Source: Streptomyces cathayae (GTDB lineage: Bacteria; Actinomycetota; Actinomycetes; Streptomycetales; Streptomycetaceae). Taken from it: DNA of 64,000 nt. Every line of letters starts with the position of its first letter. Position 1 is the first letter of the stretch. The stretch lies in NCBI RefSeq assembly GCF_029760955.1, contig NZ_CP121682.1:3844001-3908000 (forward strand). Reading direction: 5' to 3'. Positions 9,081 through 16,341 of the stretch are shown piece by piece. The position numbers and the translations under genes were made by a program. A model generated the notes under the pieces. The model searched no databases and was not told where the DNA came from. It saw only the letters and a list, made by a program, of their open reading frames with translations.

Positions 9081-10850
9081 ATGACCACCACGGCGTTCCC
9101 GCCGCACCCCCTGCACGACTACGCGCTCCTGGCCGACGGCGAGCGCGGCGCCCTCGTCGGACCCGACGGCGCCATCACCTGGCTGTGCGCTCCCACCTGG
9201 CACGACGAGGCGGTCTTCGCCGCCCTCATCGGTGGCCGCGGTGCCTACGCCGTCACCCCCCGCGCCCGCTGTGTCCCCGGCGGCTACTACGAGGAGGGCA
9301 CGCTGATCCGGCGCAGCCGCTGGGTCACCGCCGAAGGCGTCCTCGAGTGCCGCGAGGCACTCGCCTTCCCCGGCGAGCCGGACCGGCTGGTCCTGCTGCG
9401 GCGGCTGATCGCCGTCGACGGACCGGCCCACGTCCGCGTCGTCCTCGACCCGCGCGCCGACTACGGCCGCGCACCGGCCGCCTCCCCGCACCGCGGCGAG
9501 GACGGCGTGTGGCACCTCACCTCCGGCCGCCACCGGCTGCGCTGGCAGGGCGCCGCCGAAGCCGCGGCCGGCGCGGAGGGCCTGAGCACCGACCTGCTCC
9601 TCGGGCCCGGCGAGACGCACGACCTGGTCCTGGAATGCTCCACCTCCCCGCTCCCCCGTCACCTCCCGCGGGCCGGGCCGGCCTGGGCCGCGACCGAGCG
9701 GGCCTGGCGGGAGGCGGTGCCCCCGCTGCGGAACACCGTCGCCACCCTCGACAGCCGGCTCTCCTACGCGGTGCTGCGCGGCCTGACCGGTCACGGCGGC
9801 GGCATGGTCGCCGCGGTCACCACCAGCCTCCCCGAACGCGCGGAAGCAGGCCGCAACTACGACTACCGGTACGTGTGGATCCGCGACCAGAGCTACGCGG
9901 GGCAGGCGGCGGCCGCAGCCGGCTGTCCCGAACTGCTCGACGCGGCCGTCCGGTTCGTCGGCGAGCGGCTCCTCGCCGACGGCCCGCGGCTGGCCCCCGC
10001 CTACACCGTGCACGGCCACGCGGTGCCGGGACAACGGGAGTTGGACCTGCCCGGCTATCCCGGCGGCTTCAGCCAGGTGGGCAACCACGTGTCGGACCAG
10101 TTCCAGCTGGACTGCTTCGGGGAGGCACTGCTGTTGTTCGCCGCCGCCCACCGCGCGGACCGCCTGGACGCCGACGCCTGGAAGGCCGCCGGCCTCGCGG
10201 TGCGGGCCATCGCCGAACGCCGAAGTGAACCGGACGCCGGTATCTGGGAGTTGGAGGCCAGGCCGTGGACCCACAGCCGGCTCATCTGCGTCGCCGGACT
10301 CCGCGCCCTGGCCGGCGCGGCTCCCCGCCACCCCCTCGCCGACCCCTGCACCCGGCTCGCCGACACCCTGCTCGCCGCCGTGTCCGCCGACTGCGTGCAC
10401 CCCGACGGCCACTGGCAGCGCGCCCCCGACGACCCGGCGGTCGACGCGGCTCTGCTGCTGCCCGCCGTCCGCGGCGCCCCGGCCGCCGACGATCCGCGCA
10501 CCCGCGCCACCCTCGCCGCCTGCCGTGACCGACTGGCCCAGGACCACTTCGTCTACCGCTTCCGCCACGACGACCGGCCGCTGGCGGAAGCGGAGGGAGC
10601 GTTCCTGCTGTGCGGGTTCGCCATGGCACTGGCCGAACACCAGCAGGGCCACCCGGTCGACGCGTACCGCTGGTTCGAACGGAACCGTGGCGCCTGCGGC
10701 GCGTCCGGCCTGTACGCCGAGGAGTTCGACATCGCCCAGCGGCAGCTGCGCGGCAACCTCCCGCAGGCCTTCGTGCACGCCCTGCTGCTGGAATCCGCCG
10801 CCCGCCTCTCCCACGATCCCGGCGCCGCACGGCGCCGAGAACGGAGCTGA
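9081..10850 (+). CDS. Glycoside hydrolase family 15 (glucoamylase-like) protein
   Basis: A 589-residue cytoplasmic GH15-type protein. The N-terminal beta domain starts HDYALLADGERGALVGPDGAITWLC (split here as HDYALLADGE and later residues). The (alpha/alpha)6 catalytic domain includes NYDYRYVWIRDQSYAG near 260-275, WELEARPWTHSR near 388 and a candidate catalytic acid pair in YAEEFD near 547. These enzymes release glucose from alpha-glucans or trehalose; no signal peptide is present, so an intracellular glucan or trehalose is the likely substrate. ATG 9081 is chosen over in-frame alternatives because family homology starts there. It is followed by an SDR gene after two bases. Confidence 0.83.
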   Translation: MTTTAFPPHPLHDYALLADGERGALVGPDGAITWLCAPTWHDEAVFAALIGGRGAYAVTPRARCVPGGYYEEGTLIRRSRWVTAEGVLECREALAFPGEPDRLVLLRRLIAVDGPAHVRVVLDPRADYGRAPAASPHRGEDGVWHLTSGRHRLRWQGAAEAAAGAEGLSTDLLLGPGETHDLVLECSTSPLPRHLPRAGPAWAATERAWREAVPPLRNTVATLDSRLSYAVLRGLTGHGGGMVAAVTTSLPERAEAGRNYDYRYVWIRDQSYAGQAAAAAGCPELLDAAVRFVGERLLADGPRLAPAYTVHGHAVPGQRELDLPGYPGGFSQVGNHVSDQFQLDCFGEALLLFAAAHRADRLDADAWKAAGLAVRAIAERRSEPDAGIWELEARPWTHSRLICVAGLRALAGAAPRHPLADPCTRLADTLLAAVSADCVHPDGHWQRAPDDPAVDAALLLPAVRGAPAADDPRTRATLAACRDRLAQDHFVYRFRHDDRPLAEAEGAFLLCGFAMALAEHQQGHPVDAYRWFERNRGACGASGLYAEEFDIAQRQLRGNLPQAFVHALLLESAARLSHDPGAARRRERS

Positions 10851-10852
10851 CC

Positions 10853-11878
10853 ATGCCCGAGACCGTCGTCATCACCGGATCCAGCGCCGGCGTCGGCCGC
10901 GCCACCGCCCGCCTCTACGCCGAGCGCGGCGCCAACGTGGTGCTGGTCGCCCGCGGCCGGGCCGGTCTGGAGGCCGCCGCACAGGAGGTCGAGTCCCTCG
11001 GCGGCCACCCGCTCGTCCACCTCGCCGACACCGCCGACGCGCACCAGGTCGAGACGGCCGCCGAGGCCGCCGAGCGGTCCTTCGGCCCCATCGACGTCTG
11101 GATCAACTGCGCGTTCACCGGTGTCTTCGCCCCCTTCGACGAGATCACCGCCGACGAGTACGAGCGTGCCACCCAGGTGACCTACCTCGGCTTCGTCAAC
11201 GGCACCCGGGCCGCGCTGAAGCGGATGCTGCCCCGCGACCGCGGCACCGTCGTACAGGTCGGCTCCGCACTGGGCGAACGGGCCATCCCGCTGCAGTCGG
11301 CGTACTGCGGCGCGAAACACGCCATCAACGGCTTCACGTCCTCGCTGCGCACCGAACTGCTGCACCGCGGCAGCAACGTACACGTCACGGTCGCCCAGCT
11401 GCCCGGCGTCAACACCCCGCAGTTCTCCTGGGTGCACTCACGCCTGCCCCGGCATCCACAGCCCGTTCCGCCCGTCTACCAGCCGGAGGTGGCCGCGCGA
11501 GGCGTGGTGTACGCCGCCGACCACCCGCGCCGCAAGCAGTACTACGTCGGAGCCACCACGGTGGCGACCGTCTGGGCCAACCGCCTGGCCCCCGCCCTGC
11601 TCGACCGCTACCTCGCCCGCACCGGCTTCGACTCCCAGCAGACCGACCGGCGGCCGCCGAGCGACGAGAGCAACCTCTTCGCACCGGTCGACGAGACGAA
11701 GGGCTCCGACCACGGTGCCCACGGCGTGTTCGACGACATGGCGCACGGCCGTTCGTTCCAGGCCGCTCTGTCCCGTCACCCCGCCGCGGCCGCCTCGGCC
11801 CTCACGGCGGGCATCGCCACCGCGGCAGCGGCCGTACTGACCAGGCGCGCCCGCACCGCGACGGCACATCGCGCGTGA
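10853..11878 (+). CDS. SDR-family oxidoreductase with C-terminal extension
   Basis: A 341-residue short-chain dehydrogenase. The NAD(P)-binding TGSSAGVG motif is at residues 8-15, the catalytic Ser lies in VGSALG and the catalytic Tyr/Lys in YCGAK near 150-155. The length exceeds the usual 250 residues because of a C-terminal tail that ends in a hydrophobic Ala-rich segment and a basic patch, a possible membrane anchor. The ATG follows ACGGAG and lies two bases after the GH15 stop, so the two are cotranscribed. The substrate is unknown. Confidence 0.85.
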   Translation: MPETVVITGSSAGVGRATARLYAERGANVVLVARGRAGLEAAAQEVESLGGHPLVHLADTADAHQVETAAEAAERSFGPIDVWINCAFTGVFAPFDEITADEYERATQVTYLGFVNGTRAALKRMLPRDRGTVVQVGSALGERAIPLQSAYCGAKHAINGFTSSLRTELLHRGSNVHVTVAQLPGVNTPQFSWVHSRLPRHPQPVPPVYQPEVAARGVVYAADHPRRKQYYVGATTVATVWANRLAPALLDRYLARTGFDSQQTDRRPPSDESNLFAPVDETKGSDHGAHGVFDDMAHGRSFQAALSRHPAAAASALTAGIATAAAAVLTRRARTATAHRA

Positions 11879-11943
11879 AGCGCGGCGCGGTCGACCGCGA
11901 GGACGGGGGACGGGACGAGAGCCGGGCGGGACCGGGACCGGGG

Positions 11944-12288
11944 TCACAGGCTTGTCAGGATCTGCGGGGCGAGGGTCTTGATCAGGGTGTTGGTCCAGCG
12001 CATCTGGCGCAGGGTCTGCGGGTGGCACGCGGAGACCACGGCGAGCAGCTCCTCGTCCCTGGTGGCCTGCGCGAGCTGGGCGAGCATCTCCCAGTGCAGG
12101 GAGTTCTCCGCGGCGCTCAGGTGCAGCTCCCGGAGGTCCCGCAGGAGCAGCAGCCCGGGCTCGGGGCGCCGCGGCGCGCCCGGGTGTCTTGTCGTCCGGG
12201 CCGTGTCCGGCCTCGGTGTCCCAGTAGCCGTATTGACATCCTCCTCCTCAAAGGAGGGGGATTCCGACCCGGGTGGGTCGAGGTTCAC
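11944..12288 (-). pseudogene. Hypothetical protein fragment fused to TnpB-element end
   Basis: The frame encodes 114 residues. The last 65 (from LLLLRDLRELHLSAAENSLHW) form a convincing amphipathic, His/Glu-containing helical segment, perhaps ferritin-like. The first 30 residues are read from the right end of the TnpB element and are not expected to belong to the gene. Just downstream of the element another frame reads YGYWDTEAGHGPDD, which hints at a shift as well. I read this as the C-terminal part of a gene whose 5' portion was lost when the element inserted. The function is not recognised. Confidence 0.5.
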
Positions 12289-12400
12289 GGGTGCTCGAGT
12301 GGCCGGTGGCCGCTGTCACCCCTCCGGCACCGGCTGTGCGCCGGGGGCGGGGGATCCCGCCCTGTCCTGCCGCGACGTTGACTGCTGCGTTCTCATCCGC
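12233..12400 (-). ncRNA. Predicted omega-RNA (reRNA) scaffold of TnpB
   Basis: In characterised TnpB systems the guide RNA consists of the 3' end of tnpB plus the right end, with the guide read from the flanking DNA. Here the minus-strand transcript would end in the 12240-12260 hairpin and GTCAA, with a guide taken from bases 12232 downward. The 5' limit is a guess; the assignment rests on family knowledge and position only. Confidence 0.4.
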
Positions 12401-13543
12401 GTTACAGGTGAACCCGCAGGAGATGCAGACGAACTCGGCTTGGCTCTTGCGCGAGTCCTTCTCGATCCAGCCGCAGGCACTGCACCGCAGAGAGGTGTAG
12501 GGGGCGGGCACGTCCTCGACCCGGCCCGGGGCCTTCTCCCCGGTCCGGCGGCGCAGCAGGCCCCAGCCCTGGGCGAGGATCGCCCGGTTCAGCCCGGCCT
12601 TCTGCCGCACCCGCCTGCCGGGCTGTGCGACGGTTCCCTTCGCCGAGCGGGTCATGGTGGTGATGTTCAGCTTCTCGAACCGGATCAGGCGGCAGGTGCG
12701 GGCGAGCATGGTGGAGGTCTTCTCGCACCAGTCCTTGCGCCTGTCCGCCTCCCGCGCCTTGATCCGGGCCACCTTCGCATACTCGGCGGCCTTGGCCTCG
12801 CTGCCCCTGGGGGCGCGGGCCGCCCGGCGCTGGTGCTTGCGGACCCGGGCCCGCTCCCGGGGGGTGAGCTGCGGGCAGTTCAGCCTCCGCCCGTCGGACA
12901 GGGCAGCGGTGATCTTCACGCCCCGGTCGATGCCGATGACCTCCCCCGTACCCGGTGCGCCGGTCGGCTCGGGGATCACGGTGAAGGCGATGTGCCACTG
13001 CTGGTTGCGGAAGGTGACCCGGAAGGTCTTCGCCTGCGGCAGCCCGGCGCGGGTGAGCCGGAAGCGCACCCAGCCGCAGCCGGGCACCTTCACCCGCGCC
13101 CAGCGCCGGTTGAGTTTCTGCACCACCACCGAGCGGCCCATCACCTGCCGGCCCGTGGCGTTCAGCTTCGGGGTGCCGTCCGGATGGGACTCCGGGACCC
13201 GGTCGGTGCCGATCACCCGGAAGCCCTCATGCTGGTGCTTCCTGCGCCAGGTCGGCTCACCGAACCCGGAGGCGAACCGGGCCGTCTTGGCCCTGGCGAA
13301 GTCCTTCAGGGCCTGCTGCTGCACGTCCGCGTTCCCGGCCCGCAGCCAGGCGCTCTCCCGCCGGGCCTCGGTGAGCTGACGGCACTGCTCCGCGAAACCC
13401 GGCGCGGACCTGCTGCCCGGCCGCCAGTGCGCGTGCTGCTCGACGGCCAGGTTCCACACGTACCGGGCGTGCGCGCAGTGCCCGAGCATGACGCCCGCCT
13501 GCGCGGTGGTCGGGTACATCCGGAACCGTGACATGCCGTCCAA
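12248..13543 (-). CDS. tnpB: RNA-guided endonuclease TnpB family protein
   Basis: A 431-residue TnpB/OrfB. It has an N-terminal helix-turn-helix/WED-like part (FRMYPTTAQ near 7-15) and a RuvC-like nuclease with all three acidic residues: Asp in IGIDRGVKI near 205, Glu in FEKLNI near 288 and Asp in CNADENAAVNV near 382. The zinc finger CSACGW...CISCGF lies between about 354 and 376. The protein is an RNA-guided DNA nuclease that promotes retention of its element. All catalytic residues are intact, so it may be active. Position 13543 is the first start; a second Met three codons later is equally possible. Confidence 0.9.
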   Translation of the reverse strand: MDGMSRFRMYPTTAQAGVMLGHCAHARYVWNLAVEQHAHWRPGSRSAPGFAEQCRQLTEARRESAWLRAGNADVQQQALKDFARAKTARFASGFGEPTWRRKHQHEGFRVIGTDRVPESHPDGTPKLNATGRQVMGRSVVVQKLNRRWARVKVPGCGWVRFRLTRAGLPQAKTFRVTFRNQQWHIAFTVIPEPTGAPGTGEVIGIDRGVKITAALSDGRRLNCPQLTPRERARVRKHQRRAARAPRGSEAKAAEYAKVARIKAREADRRKDWCEKTSTMLARTCRLIRFEKLNITTMTRSAKGTVAQPGRRVRQKAGLNRAILAQGWGLLRRRTGEKAPGRVEDVPAPYTSLRCSACGWIEKDSRKSQAEFVCISCGFTCNADENAAVNVAAGQGGIPRPRRTAGAGGVTAATGHSSTREPRPTRVGIPLL

Positions 13544-13740
13544 CGTAGCTCCGCCACTCGCCCCTCTCTTCGCATCCGGCCGGGCTCACCCGAACGAGCG
13601 ACCGACCCCCACCGTCACCGCTCCCGCTCCCAGCAACGCACCATCACGCCCTTCCCATGACCAAGCCCGCCACCGTCCTCTTCCGGGACGCTGCATCGCC
13701 CCGAAGGCATGCGGCTCCTCCTGTCCCGCTCCGCGGGAAC
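13544..13740. other. Left-end noncoding part of TnpB element
   Basis: About 200 bases upstream of tnpB up to the left-end hairpin. No gene was seen; open frames lack codon bias. It presumably contains the tnpB promoter. Confidence 0.5.
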
Positions 13741-13786
13741 GGGCATGCACCCCGGCCCTGAAGGGCCGGGGTGCATGCCCGGCAAG
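13741..13786. repeat. TnpB element left-end hairpin
   Basis: An 18-bp perfect inverted repeat (13741-13758 with 13763-13780) closes on the loop TGAA and is followed by GGCAAG. The arrangement CCC-TGAA-GGG then GGCAAG is repeated at 34782-34812. Confidence 0.75.
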
Positions 13787-13787
13787 A

Positions 13788-13960
13788 GAGGTGGAGCAGC
13801 GCGTTGAGCAGGGCCACGTTGGTGCCGATCCGCGGGGCCAGGTGTACGGCCGCCCCAGGGGTGGGCGATCCGGTCCACCGAAGCCTCCGCGGTCTCCGAA
13901 GCCTCCATGCAAGCCTCCCAGCACACACCGGCGGCGTCCGCCGCCGCGTTCCCGGTACCC
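13788..13960 (-). pseudogene. Remnant of molybdopterin oxidoreductase (FdhF/NasA-like) gene
   Basis: Immediately beyond the TnpB left end, the minus strand (about 13852 to 13794) reads AAVHLAPRIGTNVALLNALL followed by HL. This matches the conserved DLHLxxRPGTDxALLNxxLH segment of formate dehydrogenase/nitrate reductase-type molybdopterin oxidoreductases. Further upstream another frame reads AEASVDRIAHPWGG, suggesting frameshifted decay. No start or intact domain remains. Identification is from this one motif, so the subfamily is uncertain. Confidence 0.5.
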
Positions 13961-14153
13961 CTCGCCCCACTCCTGTAACGCCGGCAGGGACGTCCCGGGC
14001 GCCTGCCGGCTTCCCGGATCCGCGGCTCCCCGGTGACCGGATCCGCCGACGACCGGATCCGCCGGCGACGGTGTGGGGAGCGGACTCCGCCGGGTACCCG
14101 GCAGGCCGAGCGGCGGTGAGCGCACCGTCCCCACCACACGGAAGGGTGGTTCC

Positions 14154-14663
14154 ATGACTCAGCGTGTCCGCGAGGTCATGACGAGTGTCCCGGCGACCGT
14201 CGGACCTCAGGCCTCGGTGACGTCCGTGGCCCGGATGATGCGGGACGAGGACGTCGGTGCCGTCCTGGTCACCGAGGGCGAGCGGTTGCGCGGGCTGGTC
14301 AGCGACCGTGACCTGGTGGTGCGCGCCCTGGCCGACGGCGACCCCCACCGGACCACGGTGGCCGAGACGTGCAGCGAGGACCTGGTCACCGTGGGCCCCG
14401 ACGACGACCTGCCCCTCGTGGTGCGGGTGATGCGCGAGCACGCGGTCCGCCGGGTCCCGGTCGTCGACGACGGCCAGCACGCGGTGGGCATCGTCTCCCT
14501 CGGAGACCTGGCCGTCGAACGCGACCCCGAGTCGGCTCTCGGCGACATCAGCGCCGCGGAGCCCGACAGGCAGGCCGCCTCGTTCGGGGGAGGGCTCCCG
14601 GCGGCATGGGGCCGGGCGGCGGGAACCCGGCTCCCCGCACGCCGCGCCCGCGCGCACTGTTAG
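14154..14663 (+). CDS. CBS-pair domain protein
   Basis: A 169-residue soluble protein with two CBS motifs: VREVMTSVPATVGPQASVTS opens the first, and TCSEDLVTVGPDDDLPLVV opens the second. Each ends in an adenosyl-pocket signature (GLVSDRDLVV and GIVSLGDLAV). CBS pairs bind AMP, ATP or SAM and act as energy sensors. The C-terminal 40 residues are low complexity and basic. ATG 14154 follows GAAGGGTGG. It probably forms a unit with the F420-dependent and isochorismatase-fold genes that follow. Confidence 0.85.
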   Translation: MTQRVREVMTSVPATVGPQASVTSVARMMRDEDVGAVLVTEGERLRGLVSDRDLVVRALADGDPHRTTVAETCSEDLVTVGPDDDLPLVVRVMREHAVRRVPVVDDGQHAVGIVSLGDLAVERDPESALGDISAAEPDRQAASFGGGLPAAWGRAAGTRLPARRARAHC

Positions 14664-14735
14664 GCCCCGTACCACCGGGTACTCGGCGGTGCGTTCCCCA
14701 TCACCACGCGCTCCATCTGGGAGACGGGAGAGACG

Positions 14736-15692
14736 ATGGCCGACTTCGGATACTTCCTGTCGTGCGAGGAGCACAGCCCGGCTGAACTCGTCGAACAGGC
14801 CAGAATGGCCGAACAGGCCGGCTTCGACTCCCTCTGGATCTCGGACCACTACCACCCGTGGAACGACCGGCAGGGCCAGAGCCCGTTCGTGTGGACGGTG
14901 ATCGGCGCCCTGTCCCAGGCCGTCTCGCTGCCCGTCGAAACGGCGGTGACCTGCCCCCTCGTACGGACCCATCCCGCGGTGATCGCCCAGGCGGCCGCCA
15001 CCTCCGCCGCCCAGCTGGGTGGCCGTTTCCGACTGGGGGTGGGGACCGGCGAGGCGCTCAACGAGCACATCCTGGGCACCCCCTGGCCCGAGGCGCCGGT
15101 GCGCCTGGAGATGCTGGAGGAGGCGCTCCAGATCATCCGGCAGCTGTTCACCGGCGAGCAGACGAGCCACCGCGGCAAGCACTACACCGTGGAGAACGCC
15201 CGGCTGTACACCCTGCCCGACGAGCCGGTGCCCATCGACGTCTCCGCCTTCGGCCCGCAGGCCGCCGAGGTCGCGGCACGCATCGGCGACGGTCTGATCA
15301 CGATGGCGCCCGACGCCGCCATGGTCGAGCGCTTCCGCCGCGGTGGCGGCGGCACCAAGCCGGTGTACGGCGGACTGAAGGTGTGCTGGGGCGCGGACCG
15401 GGAGGAGGCGCTGCGCACCGCACACCACCTGTGGGCCAACGAGCAGCTGCCCGGGGAGCTTCCGCAGATCCTGCCGACCCCCCGCCATTTCGAGCAGGCG
15501 TCCGAGTTGGTCACCGAGGAGCGGGTGGCGTCCGCCGTACCGTGCGGCGACCACCCGAAGACGCACCTCGAGGCCCTGTCGGCGTTCGTCGACGCGGGAT
15601 TCGACACCGTGTACGTCAACCAGATCGGCAAGGACCAGCAGGGCTTCTTCGACTTCTACCGCACGAAGGTCCTGCCGCAGCTGCGCGGCTGA
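14736..15692 (+). CDS. F420-dependent LLM-class oxidoreductase (TIGR03557-type)
   Basis: A 318-residue luciferase-like TIM-barrel protein. The N-terminus GYFLSCEEHSP, FDSLWISDHYHPW near 28-40 and TAVTCPLVRTHPAVIAQAAA are typical of F420-dependent glucose-6-phosphate dehydrogenase relatives in the TIGR03557 group. GVGTGEALNEHI near 105-116 is the F420-phosphate loop. It should transfer hydride between F420 and an alcohol or aldehyde; the substrate is unknown. The start ATG follows GGGAGAGACG. It ends 25 bases before the isochorismatase-fold gene. Confidence 0.87.
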   Translation: MADFGYFLSCEEHSPAELVEQARMAEQAGFDSLWISDHYHPWNDRQGQSPFVWTVIGALSQAVSLPVETAVTCPLVRTHPAVIAQAAATSAAQLGGRFRLGVGTGEALNEHILGTPWPEAPVRLEMLEEALQIIRQLFTGEQTSHRGKHYTVENARLYTLPDEPVPIDVSAFGPQAAEVAARIGDGLITMAPDAAMVERFRRGGGGTKPVYGGLKVCWGADREEALRTAHHLWANEQLPGELPQILPTPRHFEQASELVTEERVASAVPCGDHPKTHLEALSAFVDAGFDTVYVNQIGKDQQGFFDFYRTKVLPQLRG

Positions 15693-15717
15693 CCCGCACG
15701 AGGACGGCGGTGGAGCC

Positions 15718-16275
15718 ATGGAGCGACCCGCGGACACGACGCATCCCGCTCTCGTCGTGATCGACATGATCAACACCTATGAACACGAGGACGCCGAGCT
15801 GCTCGTACCGTCCGCCCGACGGGTCGTGCCCGTCCTGGCGGAGCTGATCCGGCGGGCCCGCGGAGCGGACGTACCGGTGGTCTACGCGAACGACAACTTC
15901 GGCCTGTGGCGCTCCCACCAGGGAGAACTCGTGGACACCGCGCTGGCCGGTCCCCATGCCGACCTGATCGAACCGATCACGCCCGACGACGAGTCGCTCT
16001 TCGTGGTGAAGGCCCGCCACTCCGTCTTCTACGAGACCCCCCTGTCCTACCTCCTGTGGCGGCTGGGCGTCGGACACGTGGTGCTGAGCGGTCAGGTCAC
16101 CGAGCAGTGCGTCCTGTACTCCGCCCTGGACGCGCACATCCGCCACCTGGAGGTCACCGTGCCCAGGGACGCCGTCGCCTCCATCCATCCCCATCTGGAG
16201 TCCGCCGCCCTGGAGATGATGGAGCGCAACATGGGCGCCCGGGTCGCCACGGCGAAGGAGATCGACTTCTCGTGA
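15718..16275 (+). CDS. Isochorismatase-family cysteine hydrolase
   Basis: A 185-residue hydrolase. The catalytic triad is visible as Asp in VVIDMINTY near 14, Lys in VVKARHSVF near 97 and Cys in SGQVTEQCVLY near 130. A cis-peptide bond precedes the Cys in this family. Members cleave isochorismate, nicotinamide or other amides and imides; the motif set does not separate these. The ATG follows GGCGGTGGAGCC and lies 25 bases after the F420-enzyme stop, so cotranscription is likely. It marks the end of the plus-strand cluster. Confidence 0.87.
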   Translation: MERPADTTHPALVVIDMINTYEHEDAELLVPSARRVVPVLAELIRRARGADVPVVYANDNFGLWRSHQGELVDTALAGPHADLIEPITPDDESLFVVKARHSVFYETPLSYLLWRLGVGHVVLSGQVTEQCVLYSALDAHIRHLEVTVPRDAVASIHPHLESAALEMMERNMGARVATAKEIDFS

Positions 16276-16341
16276 CGGGGCCGTGTTCCCCGCCGTACCC
16301 CCGCGCTCCGGAACCGTCCGTCCCGCGGCCGCGGGGGCCGG

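Larger units (their letters stand above)
12233..13786 (-). mobile_element. IS200/IS605-family TnpB-only element
   Basis: The element carries a tnpB gene but no tnpA. Its right end (12233-12265, read on the minus strand as GGAATC, hairpin, then AGGATGTCAA) lies just after tnpB. Its left end is a perfect 18-bp stem hairpin at 13741-13780 followed by GGCAAG. The same two end structures recur around 34546-34580 and 34782-34812 in this window, which supports the boundaries. No target duplication is expected for this family. Exact termini could differ by several bases. Confidence 0.72.

Noticed and set aside
13741..13780. Left-end hairpin considered as a rho-independent terminator
   Set aside because: No T-run or gene ends there, and the same hairpin plus GGCAAG recurs at the other TnpB-type relic, so an element end explains it better.
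13644..15776. Minus-strand frame of 710 codons covering CBS and F420 genes
   Set aside because: It is antisense shadow except for the short molybdopterin-like stretch near 13.8 kb, which is annotated separately.
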